A stretch of DNA of 8,326 nt from Thermodesulfovibrionales bacterium (GTDB lineage Bacteria > Nitrospirota > Thermodesulfovibrionia > Thermodesulfovibrionales > SM23-35): the NCBI GenBank assembly GCA_022865525.1, contig JALHSV010000184.1, forward strand, positions 1 to 8,326, written 5' to 3'. The notes below the pieces were generated by a model. The model worked only from the letters and a program-made list of their open reading frames with translations. It searched no databases and was not told the DNA's origin. The translations under genes and the position numbers were made by a program. Positions 1-5,717 of this stretch are shown here, one piece after another (the first letter of the stretch is position 1; every line of letters starts with the position of its first letter).

Positions 1-2
1 CC

Positions 3-86
3 GGAGGGTTCCTCTTTCCTGAAAAGCGAATGCGGTCTCTTACGAAAACATTTCTGAAAGACCTAAAGAAGGCATCGGAAGCGTAA
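3..86 (+). CDS. possible C-terminal tail of a rightward gene cut by the window edge
   Basis: Reading frame 3 is open from the window edge to a TAA at 84-86 and gives 27 residues ending in a basic, helix-like tail (KTFLKDLKKASEA). The codons look like those of the real genes nearby, and no start codon is needed because the gene would begin outside the window. Frame 1 is also open for 18 codons to a TGA at 55-57, so the choice of frame is not secure. Nothing in the tail identifies a family. I list it as a tentative partial gene only. Confidence 0.3.
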   Translation, partial: GGFLFPEKRMRSLTKTFLKDLKKASEA

Positions 87-357
87 GGTATTGCTTAGCC
101 TGCCTTATTCATACATATCCTGTATGCCTGCAGATACAGTATTTTCGCTCATTCTCGGTCGTATCGACCTCCGAGATGAAACGGATAGCGAGCGCATTCC
201 CGTCGGCTTGCAGCGGGGTTAGCAAGCGAATAGGAAAAAACAATTCCTTACGTTAAGAATCCTACGGTCCATGCCGCAGGGTTCTTCATTCTGTCTTCGA
301 CAGTATTCAAACCCGCTCAAATACAATATCTGCCGTTCAGTTTGCGAATAATTTGGT
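87..357. other. gene-free, hairpin-rich intergenic region
   Basis: No convincing coding sequence lies here; the longest start-to-stop frames I found are about 15-17 codons with no good ribosome binding site. The stretch holds a run of inverted repeats: ATACA (111-115) / TGTAT (121-125) / ATACA (134-138), which can form two mutually exclusive hairpins; 150-178, with arms CATtCTCGG and CCGAGATG and an inner perfect GGTCG-TAT-CGACC; 206-227, GCTTGC/GCAAGC; 255-286, 13-bp arms; and 291-303, CTGTC-TTC-GACAG. CGCTC (146-150) can also pair with GAGCG (190-194), which would close a larger domain. I do not recognise a known riboswitch, tRNA or small RNA. It separates the end of the leftward operon from whatever precedes it. 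Confidence 0.5.
255..286 (-). terminator. possible terminator hairpin of the leftward operon
   Basis: The arms AAGAATCCTACGG (255-267) and CCGCAGGGTTCTT (274-286) pair over 13 positions with one G-T wobble and one A-C mismatch around a 6-nt loop. It lies about 70 bp beyond the stop codon of the DUF4079-like gene, where an operon terminator would be expected. On the minus strand the stem ends in TTCTT and then AACG, so the U-tract is weak; a TTTTTT run only appears about 15 bp further on. It could equally be part of a structured RNA or repeat. Confidence 0.35.
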
Positions 358-801
358 TTAGAATACCATCCCTATTCCCAGATAAGCCTGAACGAAATAG
401 AGGGTGATGATCACTATCCCGATGATGTAATGAGGATTTCTCCAAGGTGACTCACGGCCCCTTATGTTCCTCGAAATCAGGAACGTAAGGATAATCAGAC
501 AGCTTATGGTCAATCCTGTCAGGAAATGAAACGGATATTCAAAAATCTCTCCTTCACTCAGATAGGCAGTGCCAATGCCGCCGATAAAACCAAAGATGCC
601 CATAATGGCAAAAGCAGGCCCAACCTTTCTGTGTCTTCTCACAAACTTTACCTCTTGCGGATTACCGGATATTCTTCCATGCCTGATCTTTAGACCAAGC
701 CATCCCTGAAAAAGAAACAGCATAATGACCAGAATATTATAGAGACCATGTGCGTACTTCAAATATGGAACAACTAAATGTTCTGCTTCAGGGTATGGCA
801 T
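358..801 (-). CDS. four-helix DUF4079 / cytochrome b561-like membrane protein
   Basis: A 147-residue integral membrane protein with four hydrophobic helices at about 20-38, 60-80, 92-110 and 124-145. Each helix begins near a histidine: H18, H57 (in RRHRKVGP), H92 (in PFHFLTG) and H124 (in NPHYIIG). This spacing is typical of DUF4079 and cytochrome b561/ferric-reductase-like proteins, where such histidines can ligate two b hemes. Heme binding and an electron-transfer role are inferred, not shown. The start at 801 is supported by GGAG 10 nt upstream; a nearby ATG is in another frame. It is the last gene of the leftward rpe-tkt operon, 87 bp after tkt, with no clear terminator in between, so it is probably co-transcribed. 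No link to the pentose phosphate pathway is known to me; the pairing may be incidental. Confidence 0.75.
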   Translation of the reverse strand: MPYPEAEHLVVPYLKYAHGLYNILVIMLFLFQGWLGLKIRHGRISGNPQEVKFVRRHRKVGPAFAIMGIFGFIGGIGTAYLSEGEIFEYPFHFLTGLTISCLIILTFLISRNIRGRESPWRNPHYIIGIVIITLYFVQAYLGIGMVF

Positions 802-888
802 TGCCGTTCATCTCCATTACATCTTAGGTGACTTAATGCTTATGGCTTCTAAATCCTGCTCTATGTTAATTTCCTCATATGAAGTTTT

Positions 889-2727
889 TTACCCTTCTAT
901 CACTTCCCTGACTTTTCTCGCTATGGCATTCCTTGAAATCTCCTCATAATCGAGGAGTTCTCCAGGTTTCCCGCTTTTCGGCATCTTCCGTACAGCAAGG
1001 GAATGCACCGGAACGGGCATTGTGCTCAGGGTACTTCTTACTGCCTCGCCAATACCGCCTTCTGCAAAGTGGTCCTCAACCGTGATGATTACTCCGGTCT
1101 CATGAGCAGCTTCCATGATGGTCTTTGTATCGATTGGTTTAACGCTGTATAGATCGATAACACGAACAGAAATTCCTTCCCTTTTCAGTTCTTCAGAGGC
1201 AGCCACTGCTTCATGGAGTGTTATGCCTGAAGCGATAACAGTGATACGATCATGGTCGCTTTTTCTGAGAACCTTGCTCCCGCCGATATGAAATTCATCA
1301 TTGTTCGTGTAGAGAATTGTAGTGTCCTGTCTCGTGGTGCGGATATAGACCAGCCCATGATATTTCGCAGCTTCCTCCACCAGTTTTTCTGTCGAAACTG
1401 CATCTGATGGATAAAGAACAACGCTGTTCAGGATTGCCCGGAACATGGCGATATCTTCAAGCCCCATTTGCGACGGTCCGTCTTCTCCGATCGATACACC
1501 GGCATGAGAGCCGCAGAATTTGATATTCGGACCCGAATACTGACTCATCCTGATCTGATCGAAAGCCCGTGTAAAGAATGCTGCAAAGGTTGATATGAAT
1601 GGGGTCTTCCCTCTGCGGGAGAGACCTAACGCAGCCCCGACCATGTTTTGTTCAGCGATAAACATCTCGAAAAAGCGTTCCGGATATTGAGCCCTGAAAA
1701 TCTCGGAGAAGGTGGAGTTACTGACCTCAGCATCCAGAACCACGATATCCGGAAAAGCTGGAAAGATCCGTGCAAGTGCCGTTCCGTAGGCCTTTCGAGT
1801 TGCTACAGGCTTGTCCGGAGGATATGAAATTTCTGAAGATTTTCGGGGGATTATTTTTTCAGGTTCACGATTGAGCGGTTTACGAATTTCCTCTCGGATC
1901 GAGGTATCGACTGTCCCGAACTCAAGCAATGCACGTTCATATTCTTCCTTTTTTGGTGCTTTTCCATGCCAACCGTCCTTATCTTCAAGAAACGGGAAAC
2001 CTTTTCCTTTTATCGTCTTTGCTATGATCATAACCGGCTTCGTTTTTACCCTGAAAGCCTTTTTATAGGCATCAATGATCTCCTCAAGAGAATGTCCGTC
2101 GACAAGCATTGTTTTCCAGCCAAAGGCGGATATCCTTTTCCGGTAGGCGTCCAGATTGTGCCCGTACATTGTTTCGCCCCTTTGACCAAGCCGGTTGACG
2201 TCAATGATCCCGATAAGATTGTCCAAGTGGTAATGTGCTGCAATCTGGATGGCTTCCCATTGTGAGCCTTCTGCCATTTCGCTGTCACCAAGGAGAACAA
2301 AGGTTCTGTATGGCAGTTTATCGATATATTTAGCGTTGAGTGCCATACCGACACCGATTGAAAGTCCTTGACCGAGAGAACCTGTTGCTGCCTCGGTATA
2401 CGGGAACGTAACGGTGGGATGTCCTTCCAGTGGACTCCCGAATTTTCTCATGCTCATCAGTTCCTGTTCAGTTATTTTCCCGGCAACAGTCCAGAGAGCG
2501 TAAAAAAGCGGAGATGCATGTCCTTTGGAAAATATCAGTCTGTCATTGTTCGGATGTTCCGGATGGTCTGCATGGAACCGGAACAATCCACTGAAGAAAA
2601 GGGCGGTCATTAAGTCTGTAGCAGACAGCGATGAAGTAGGATGGCCTGAGCCGGCTGCTGTTGTTGAGGAAATAATGTAGTAACGGATCAGCTTTGCTAT
2701 TTTTTCTAAATTTTCTATGGTGATCAT
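889..2727 (-). CDS. tkt: transketolase, full-length single-chain, thiamine diphosphate dependent
   Basis: Transketolase moves two-carbon ketol units between sugar phosphates in the cytosolic non-oxidative pentose phosphate pathway. The 612 residues carry all three domains. The ThDP/pyrophosphate domain shows GSGHP (H29), FSKGH (H70), EGHP (H103) and the GDSE...N motif, with D148 and N178 as expected Mg2+/ThDP ligands. The pyrimidine-binding domain shows IAEQNM with E359, the expected catalytic glutamate, and the GEDGPSQMGLED loop near 414-425. A C-terminal transketolase domain spans about 490-610. The length matches the shorter animal/archaeal-like class (about 610-625) rather than the roughly 660-residue E. 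coli TktA class. DXP synthase is unlikely given this motif set. The ATG at 2727 has GGAAAGG 5 nt upstream. The start overlaps the stop of a small gnd relic (ATGA), suggesting translational coupling. In-frame codons continue for 23 residues past the stop. Confidence 0.95.
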   Translation of the reverse strand: MITIENLEKIAKLIRYYIISSTTAAGSGHPTSSLSATDLMTALFFSGLFRFHADHPEHPNNDRLIFSKGHASPLFYALWTVAGKITEQELMSMRKFGSPLEGHPTVTFPYTEAATGSLGQGLSIGVGMALNAKYIDKLPYRTFVLLGDSEMAEGSQWEAIQIAAHYHLDNLIGIIDVNRLGQRGETMYGHNLDAYRKRISAFGWKTMLVDGHSLEEIIDAYKKAFRVKTKPVMIIAKTIKGKGFPFLEDKDGWHGKAPKKEEYERALLEFGTVDTSIREEIRKPLNREPEKIIPRKSSEISYPPDKPVATRKAYGTALARIFPAFPDIVVLDAEVSNSTFSEIFRAQYPERFFEMFIAEQNMVGAALGLSRRGKTPFISTFAAFFTRAFDQIRMSQYSGPNIKFCGSHAGVSIGEDGPSQMGLEDIAMFRAILNSVVLYPSDAVSTEKLVEEAAKYHGLVYIRTTRQDTTILYTNNDEFHIGGSKVLRKSDHDRITVIASGITLHEAVAASEELKREGISVRVIDLYSVKPIDTKTIMEAAHETGVIITVEDHFAEGGIGEAVRSTLSTMPVPVHSLAVRKMPKSGKPGELLDYEEISRNAIARKVREVIEG

Positions 2728-2807
2728 AAATACCTTTCCAGATTGAAGAGAGAAGACTTCATCAGAGCAAACCCCATTTTCCCTAAACCGATATACCCAA
2801 GTCTCAT
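2724..2807 (-). pseudogene. relic of 6-phosphogluconate dehydrogenase: first ~16 residues only
   Basis: A 27-codon frame between rpe and tkt reads MRLGYIGLGKMGFALM and then KSSLFNLERYL, ending in TGA. The first 16 residues match the start of decarboxylating 6-phosphogluconate dehydrogenase of the GndA/YqeC type, including the NAD(P)-binding GxGxxG (G7-L-G-K-M-G12) at the right distance from the N-terminus. The remaining 11 residues do not look like that family. GAGG lies 7 nt before the ATG, which itself starts 4 nt after the rpe stop, and the relic's TGA overlaps the tkt ATG. I infer that a gnd gene once sat here between two other pentose phosphate genes and was almost wholly deleted, leaving start signals and fusing to the tkt leader. 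It may now act only as a short coupling peptide. A related Rossmann enzyme of the 3-hydroxyisobutyrate dehydrogenase family is the main alternative parent. Confidence 0.65.
2733..2739 (-). promoter_or_regulatory. ribosome binding site of tkt
   Basis: GGAAAGG on the minus strand lies 5 nt before the tkt ATG. It sits inside the last codons of the upstream gnd relic, so ribosomes translating the relic would run over it and end at the overlapping stop, a layout typical of translational coupling. Confidence 0.65.
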
Positions 2808-2811
2808 TCCA

Positions 2812-3459
2812 TTACCTCACCTTCTCAATTTCTTCCAATCTCCTGAGAAACTGGCTGTAGTTTTCACCGGGATTATCACCGTGAAAGATTCTGCTTCCGA
2901 CGCAGGCATAATCAACACCTGCATCGAGGAATAGTTGCAGGTTGCTGAGTGATACACCACCATCAGCGGCAATAACTGTATTGTTAAAGCGTGAGCGTGT
3001 CTCTTGTATTTTTTCCAGCACTGCCGGCTTGAAAGGACTTCCATAGTATCCTGGGTCAACAGTCATGAACAACAGGGTGTCAACATGCCCGGCTATATGA
3101 CTGAAAGCCTGAAGAGGGGTATCCGGCTTTATTGCGAGTCCTGACGCTATCCCCCGCTTTTTCAATTGGTTGATAAAGTCCCTGTGTTTCACATCAGATT
3201 CAAAATGGTAGATAACTTTCTTGAGGCGAGGATGAGCAACCTGAATCATAAAAGCAGCAGGGTGTTTCACCATCAAGTGTATTTCGAAGTCAATGCCTGT
3301 CTTGAGCCTGTTAAGTGCAGATACAGGAAAACTGTGGGACGGGACAAAAAATCCGTCCATGATATCAATCTGAACATAACTGGTAAAAGCTTCAGCCTGT
3401 TTTACCAGGAAAAAAAAGTCATTCTCACGTTCAGCGAGTATGGCCGGAACAATCTTCAT
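2812..3459 (-). CDS. rpe: ribulose-phosphate 3-epimerase, divergent
   Basis: A cytosolic TIM-barrel enzyme that interconverts ribulose 5-phosphate and xylulose 5-phosphate, feeding transketolase. From the ATG at 3459 it has 215 residues, a normal length. Family blocks seen: IVPAILAE (3-10), VQIDIMDGFFVP (29-40), FEIHLMVKHP (58-67), FMTVDPGYYGSPF (131-143) and AADGGVS (164-170), then VGSRIF. D32, H61 and D166 occupy three of the four usual metal-ligand positions, but the first ligand, normally His in HxDxMDG, is Gln (Q30). The usual PSILSAD start is PAILAER, and the NPG of TVNPGFGGQ is DPG with a changed loop. The fold assignment is firm; unchanged epimerase activity is less certain. A TTG at 3466-3468 would add three residues but overlaps the -10 box, so ATG is preferred. 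First gene of the leftward operon, 4 nt before the gnd relic. Confidence 0.85.
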   Translation of the reverse strand: MKIVPAILAERENDFFFLVKQAEAFTSYVQIDIMDGFFVPSHSFPVSALNRLKTGIDFEIHLMVKHPAAFMIQVAHPRLKKVIYHFESDVKHRDFINQLKKRGIASGLAIKPDTPLQAFSHIAGHVDTLLFMTVDPGYYGSPFKPAVLEKIQETRSRFNNTVIAADGGVSLSNLQLFLDAGVDYACVGSRIFHGDNPGENYSQFLRRLEEIEKVR

Positions 3460-3467
3460 TGTATTCA

Positions 3468-3496
3468 ATTATAGCGAAAGCAGTTGCCCTGTTCAA
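3468..3496 (-). promoter_or_regulatory. sigma70-type promoter of the rpe-tkt operon
   Basis: On the minus strand TTGAAC (3496-3491) and a perfect TATAAT (3473-3468) are separated by exactly 17 nt. Transcription should start at about 3461-3460, only one or two bases before the rpe ATG at 3459. This leaves no room for a ribosome binding site and implies a leaderless transcript. Confidence 0.75.
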
Positions 3497-3554
3497 TTAC
3501 TTTAAGAATCCCAATGTGTTGTAAATAACGAGAAGAAATGATAGTATCAACCTT

Positions 3555-3950
3555 ATGATAGATAAAGACATGATAAAATCCTTTGCTCAAAATACCCTCG
3601 GGTGCGGCTGTCCCGAAGAAGTATTTCAGCATATCACGTGTGAGTCCAATATTCTGCGTGATAGCGTCAATATTCCATACAAGATTACTATCGGAAACAG
3701 GCTTTTGATCTATGTTTTCGCAATTGATACTCCGGATTTACTGAAAGATCTCCTGCCGATGCTTGCAGACATCGGGAAAAGGGAAAGGGACAATTCAGGA
3801 TTCAACAGATTCCGCCTTGTATTGGCCGCAGATAATCACGATTCTCTGCGGCAGACGGGAGAACAACTATTCAATGCGCTTGAGAAAGACGAGAAGATTC
3901 ATCTGCATATTCTCCCGAAAACCAGTATCCCAAAGTTTTGTGATGCATGA
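3555..3950 (+). CDS. uncharacterised 131-residue protein with CGCP motif
   Basis: I do not recognise a named family. The protein is soluble, with no signal peptide or membrane helix. It opens with a helix leading to TLGCGCPEEVF (residues 14-24) and has four cysteines, C17, C19, C29 and C129; C17/C19 form a CxC pair followed by proline. A strand-rich core follows (YKITIGNRLLIYVFAI, 42-57; FRLVLAAD, 86-93; KIHLHILP, 114-121), which suggests a small alpha/beta fold. The cysteines could bind a metal or take part in thiol chemistry, but that is only a guess. The ATG at 3555 has a weak ribosome site; a second in-frame ATG at residue 6 is possible. It is transcribed divergently from rpe across an 86-95 bp shared intergenic region. 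A 157-bp gap separates it from gspA. Confidence 0.75.
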   Translation: MIDKDMIKSFAQNTLGCGCPEEVFQHITCESNILRDSVNIPYKITIGNRLLIYVFAIDTPDLLKDLLPMLADIGKRERDNSGFNRFRLVLAADNHDSLRQTGEQLFNALEKDEKIHLHILPKTSIPKFCDA

Positions 3951-3999
3951 TTCACGAAAAATAAGATTCTACGACCTTCGGCTCCTAATGACACGCAGA

Positions 4000-4053
4000 G
4001 TCATTTGGGAAAGATTCCCCCCCTCTTATAGGGGATAAAATGCTCGCAATGAC
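4000..4053. repeat. degenerate repeat-like inverted element
   Basis: GTCATT (4000-4005) and AATGAC (4048-4053) bound a 54-bp unit. The right end, CTCGCAATGAC, matches the terminus of dispersed GTCATTGCGAG-type extragenic repeats seen in many bacterial genomes; the left end is degenerate (GTCATTTGGG). Inside is a C7 run and a CCCCT-CTTAT-AGGGG hairpin (4020-4034). A further AATGAC at 3987-3992 can pair with the GTCATT instead, giving a short alternative hairpin with a 7-nt loop. It may also contribute to ending transcription of the upstream gene, although no U-tract follows. Together with the exeA promoter this accounts for the 157-bp gap between the two genes. Confidence 0.45.
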
Positions 4054-4064
4054 AATGTAACGAC

Positions 4065-4095
4065 TTGTAATTCTTTAACTATATTTTGATATAAC
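4065..4095 (+). promoter_or_regulatory. possible extended -10 promoter of gspA-gspB
   Basis: TGaTATAAC (4087-4095) resembles an extended -10 element (TGnTATAAT) in an AT-rich stretch. A poor -35, TTGTAA at 4065-4070, lies 19 nt upstream. Transcription would start near 4101-4102, giving a leader of only about 6 nt before the ATG at 4108, with no purine-rich ribosome site in it. Confidence 0.4.
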
Positions 4096-4107
4096 CTTAA
4101 ATCGATT

Positions 4108-5700
4108 ATGTACAAAAAGCACTTTGGTTTTACAGAACTGCCTTTTTCCATTTCACCAGATCCCCGTTTTTTTTTCATGAGCGGACAGCACCGTGAGGCT
4201 CTTGCTCATCTCTTCTACGGGATGAATACCGATGGCGGGTTTGTCCTGCTTACCGGCGAGGTCGGTACCGGCAAAACAACAGTCAGCCGCTGCCTGCTCG
4301 AGCAAGTCCCTGAAAATGTGAACATTGCTTTCATCCTTAACCCAAAAATGACTGCTGAAGAGCTGCTCGCTACCCTATGTGATGAATTGAGAATACCCTA
4401 TCCCGTTGGCTGTTCCAGTATCAAGATTTATGTGGATGCCATCAATGCCTTTTTGCTTGACGCCTATGCACAGGGGAAAAAAACAGTCCTTATTATAGAA
4501 GAGGCACAGAACCTGAGCCTGGACGTGCTTGAACAGGTCCGCCTTCTCACAAATCTTGAAACCAACCAGCAGAAACTGCTCCAGATAATCATGATCGGTC
4601 AACCGGAGTTCAGGGATATACTTTCAAGACCTGAAATGTCCCAACTGTCACAGCGAATAACAGCACGCTATCATATAGGCCCTTTATCGAAAGCAGATGT
4701 TGCGGCATATGTCAATCATCGGCTTTCAGTTGGCGGTGCAAACCGGACTATATTTCTCAGTGCTGCTATCGGTGAACTTTATCATCTGAGTCGTGGTATT
4801 CCACGGCTGATTAACATCATATGCGACAGAGCTCTTCTCGGTGCTTATGTGCAGGGAATTCCCCGTGTTGACAAAAAAACTCTCGTTAAGGCTGCACAGG
4901 AGGTTTTAGGGAAATCGGGAAGCAGGCAAAAAGAAAAATTGAGATGGGTAATGGCAGGCCTTGTATTAATCATTTGCGGAACAGCACTTGCCGCAACTTT
5001 TTATCATCAGAAAACTCGGATGTCATTATTTGCGACAAACAGCACCTCTGAAGAAGAAGGAAGGAATACCGAATTCAAGAAATTTGATTCAACGGAGTGG
5101 CCGTCCGGAGAGCCTATTGAACGAAGCAAAGAACTGGCATATCAGGCTCTTTTTCACGAATGGGGTATTCCGTATGCAGTAAAAGAGCCTGATGATGCAT
5201 GTGGGTATGTTCAGGATAAGGGCCTCCGTTGTCTTCAAAAGAATGGTGATATGAAAACTCTGAATACTTTGAACAAACCTGCGGTATTAAAGCTCATCGA
5301 CAACCAGGGAAGAGAATATTTTGCTGCGTTAAAAGAAATAAAAGGGCAGAGCGCTGTTCTCGTCCTTGGAAGCCAAGCAAAGACTGTGGAAGTGCCGGAG
5401 TTCGAAAAAAAGTGGTCTGGATACTACCTGTTATTGTGGAGGACACCAAAGAATTACTCAGGGACTATCTATCCAGGGAATCAGGGACCTATCGTACAAT
5501 GGTTGGACAGTCAATTGGCGGTTATCCACGGGATGATGGATAATCAGCATCCAACAGATATATATCATGATGAACTGGTAAATCGGGTGAAGAAATTTCA
5601 AATCAGTAAGGGTCTTGAACCTGACGGTGTTGTAGGACCCCAAACGTTCATCTGCGTTATGAATAAAACCGGAAGCAGTGATCCGTTCCTCATGAGATAA
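4108..5700 (+). CDS. gspA: GspA/ExeA-type secretion ATPase with peptidoglycan-binding domain
   Basis: Inner-membrane ATPase that pairs with GspB. In Aeromonas the ExeAB complex binds peptidoglycan and promotes assembly of the type II secretin in the outer membrane. The 530 residues show the family layout. The N-terminal MYxxHFGFxExPFxxxPDPRF signature is followed by an AAA+ domain with Walker A GEVGTGKT (50-57), Walker B TVLIIEEAQ (126-134), sensor-1-like IMIGQPE (161-167), QRITAR (182-187) and RGIPRLIN (229-236). One membrane helix lies at about 279-298. The periplasmic part has a C39-peptidase-like domain (about 345-448, with C365 and C375 in the DACGYVQDKGLRC stretch) and a C-terminal peptidoglycan-binding repeat (about 458-518, ending DGVVGPQT). 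Length agrees with ExeA (about 550). The ATG at 4108 fits the conserved N-terminus but lacks a clear ribosome site. gspB follows 17 bp later. No other type II secretion genes are in the window. Confidence 0.92.
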   Translation: MYKKHFGFTELPFSISPDPRFFFMSGQHREALAHLFYGMNTDGGFVLLTGEVGTGKTTVSRCLLEQVPENVNIAFILNPKMTAEELLATLCDELRIPYPVGCSSIKIYVDAINAFLLDAYAQGKKTVLIIEEAQNLSLDVLEQVRLLTNLETNQQKLLQIIMIGQPEFRDILSRPEMSQLSQRITARYHIGPLSKADVAAYVNHRLSVGGANRTIFLSAAIGELYHLSRGIPRLINIICDRALLGAYVQGIPRVDKKTLVKAAQEVLGKSGSRQKEKLRWVMAGLVLIICGTALAATFYHQKTRMSLFATNSTSEEEGRNTEFKKFDSTEWPSGEPIERSKELAYQALFHEWGIPYAVKEPDDACGYVQDKGLRCLQKNGDMKTLNTLNKPAVLKLIDNQGREYFAALKEIKGQSAVLVLGSQAKTVEVPEFEKKWSGYYLLLWRTPKNYSGTIYPGNQGPIVQWLDSQLAVIHGMMDNQHPTDIYHDELVNRVKKFQISKGLEPDGVVGPQTFICVMNKTGSSDPFLMR

Positions 5701-5701
5701 C

Positions 5702-5707
5702 AGGAGG
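5702..5707 (+). promoter_or_regulatory. ribosome binding site of gspB
   Basis: A consensus AGGAGG lies in the 17-bp gap after the gspA stop, 10 nt before the gspB ATG. It contrasts with gspA itself, which has no visible site, so gspB may be translated at least as strongly as gspA. Confidence 0.8.
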
Positions 5708-5717
5708 CTGAACAATC

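Noticed and set aside
70..152. 15-codon minus-strand frame (MSENTVSAGIQDMYE) in the left intergenic region
   Set aside because: The purine-rich GGAGG is too far from the start and the frame overlaps the hairpin array, so it is not called as a gene.
236..250. AGGAA/TTCCT around a T-rich loop as a terminator for the leftward operon
   Set aside because: Only five base pairs, and the T-run is in the loop instead of following the stem.
1811..2354. Overlapping frames on both strands inside tkt
   Set aside because: They lie wholly within transketolase in other frames, show no family motifs and have no supporting start signals.
3166..3474. 102-codon + strand frame opposite rpe
   Set aside because: It is antisense to a well-supported epimerase and its product has no recognisable motif.
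3538..3558. Six-codon leader frame (MIVSTL) after AGAAG whose stop overlaps the ATG at 3555 as ATGA
   Set aside because: Too short to separate from chance; no repeated codon or other attenuator sign. Noted only because the main start has a weak ribosome site.
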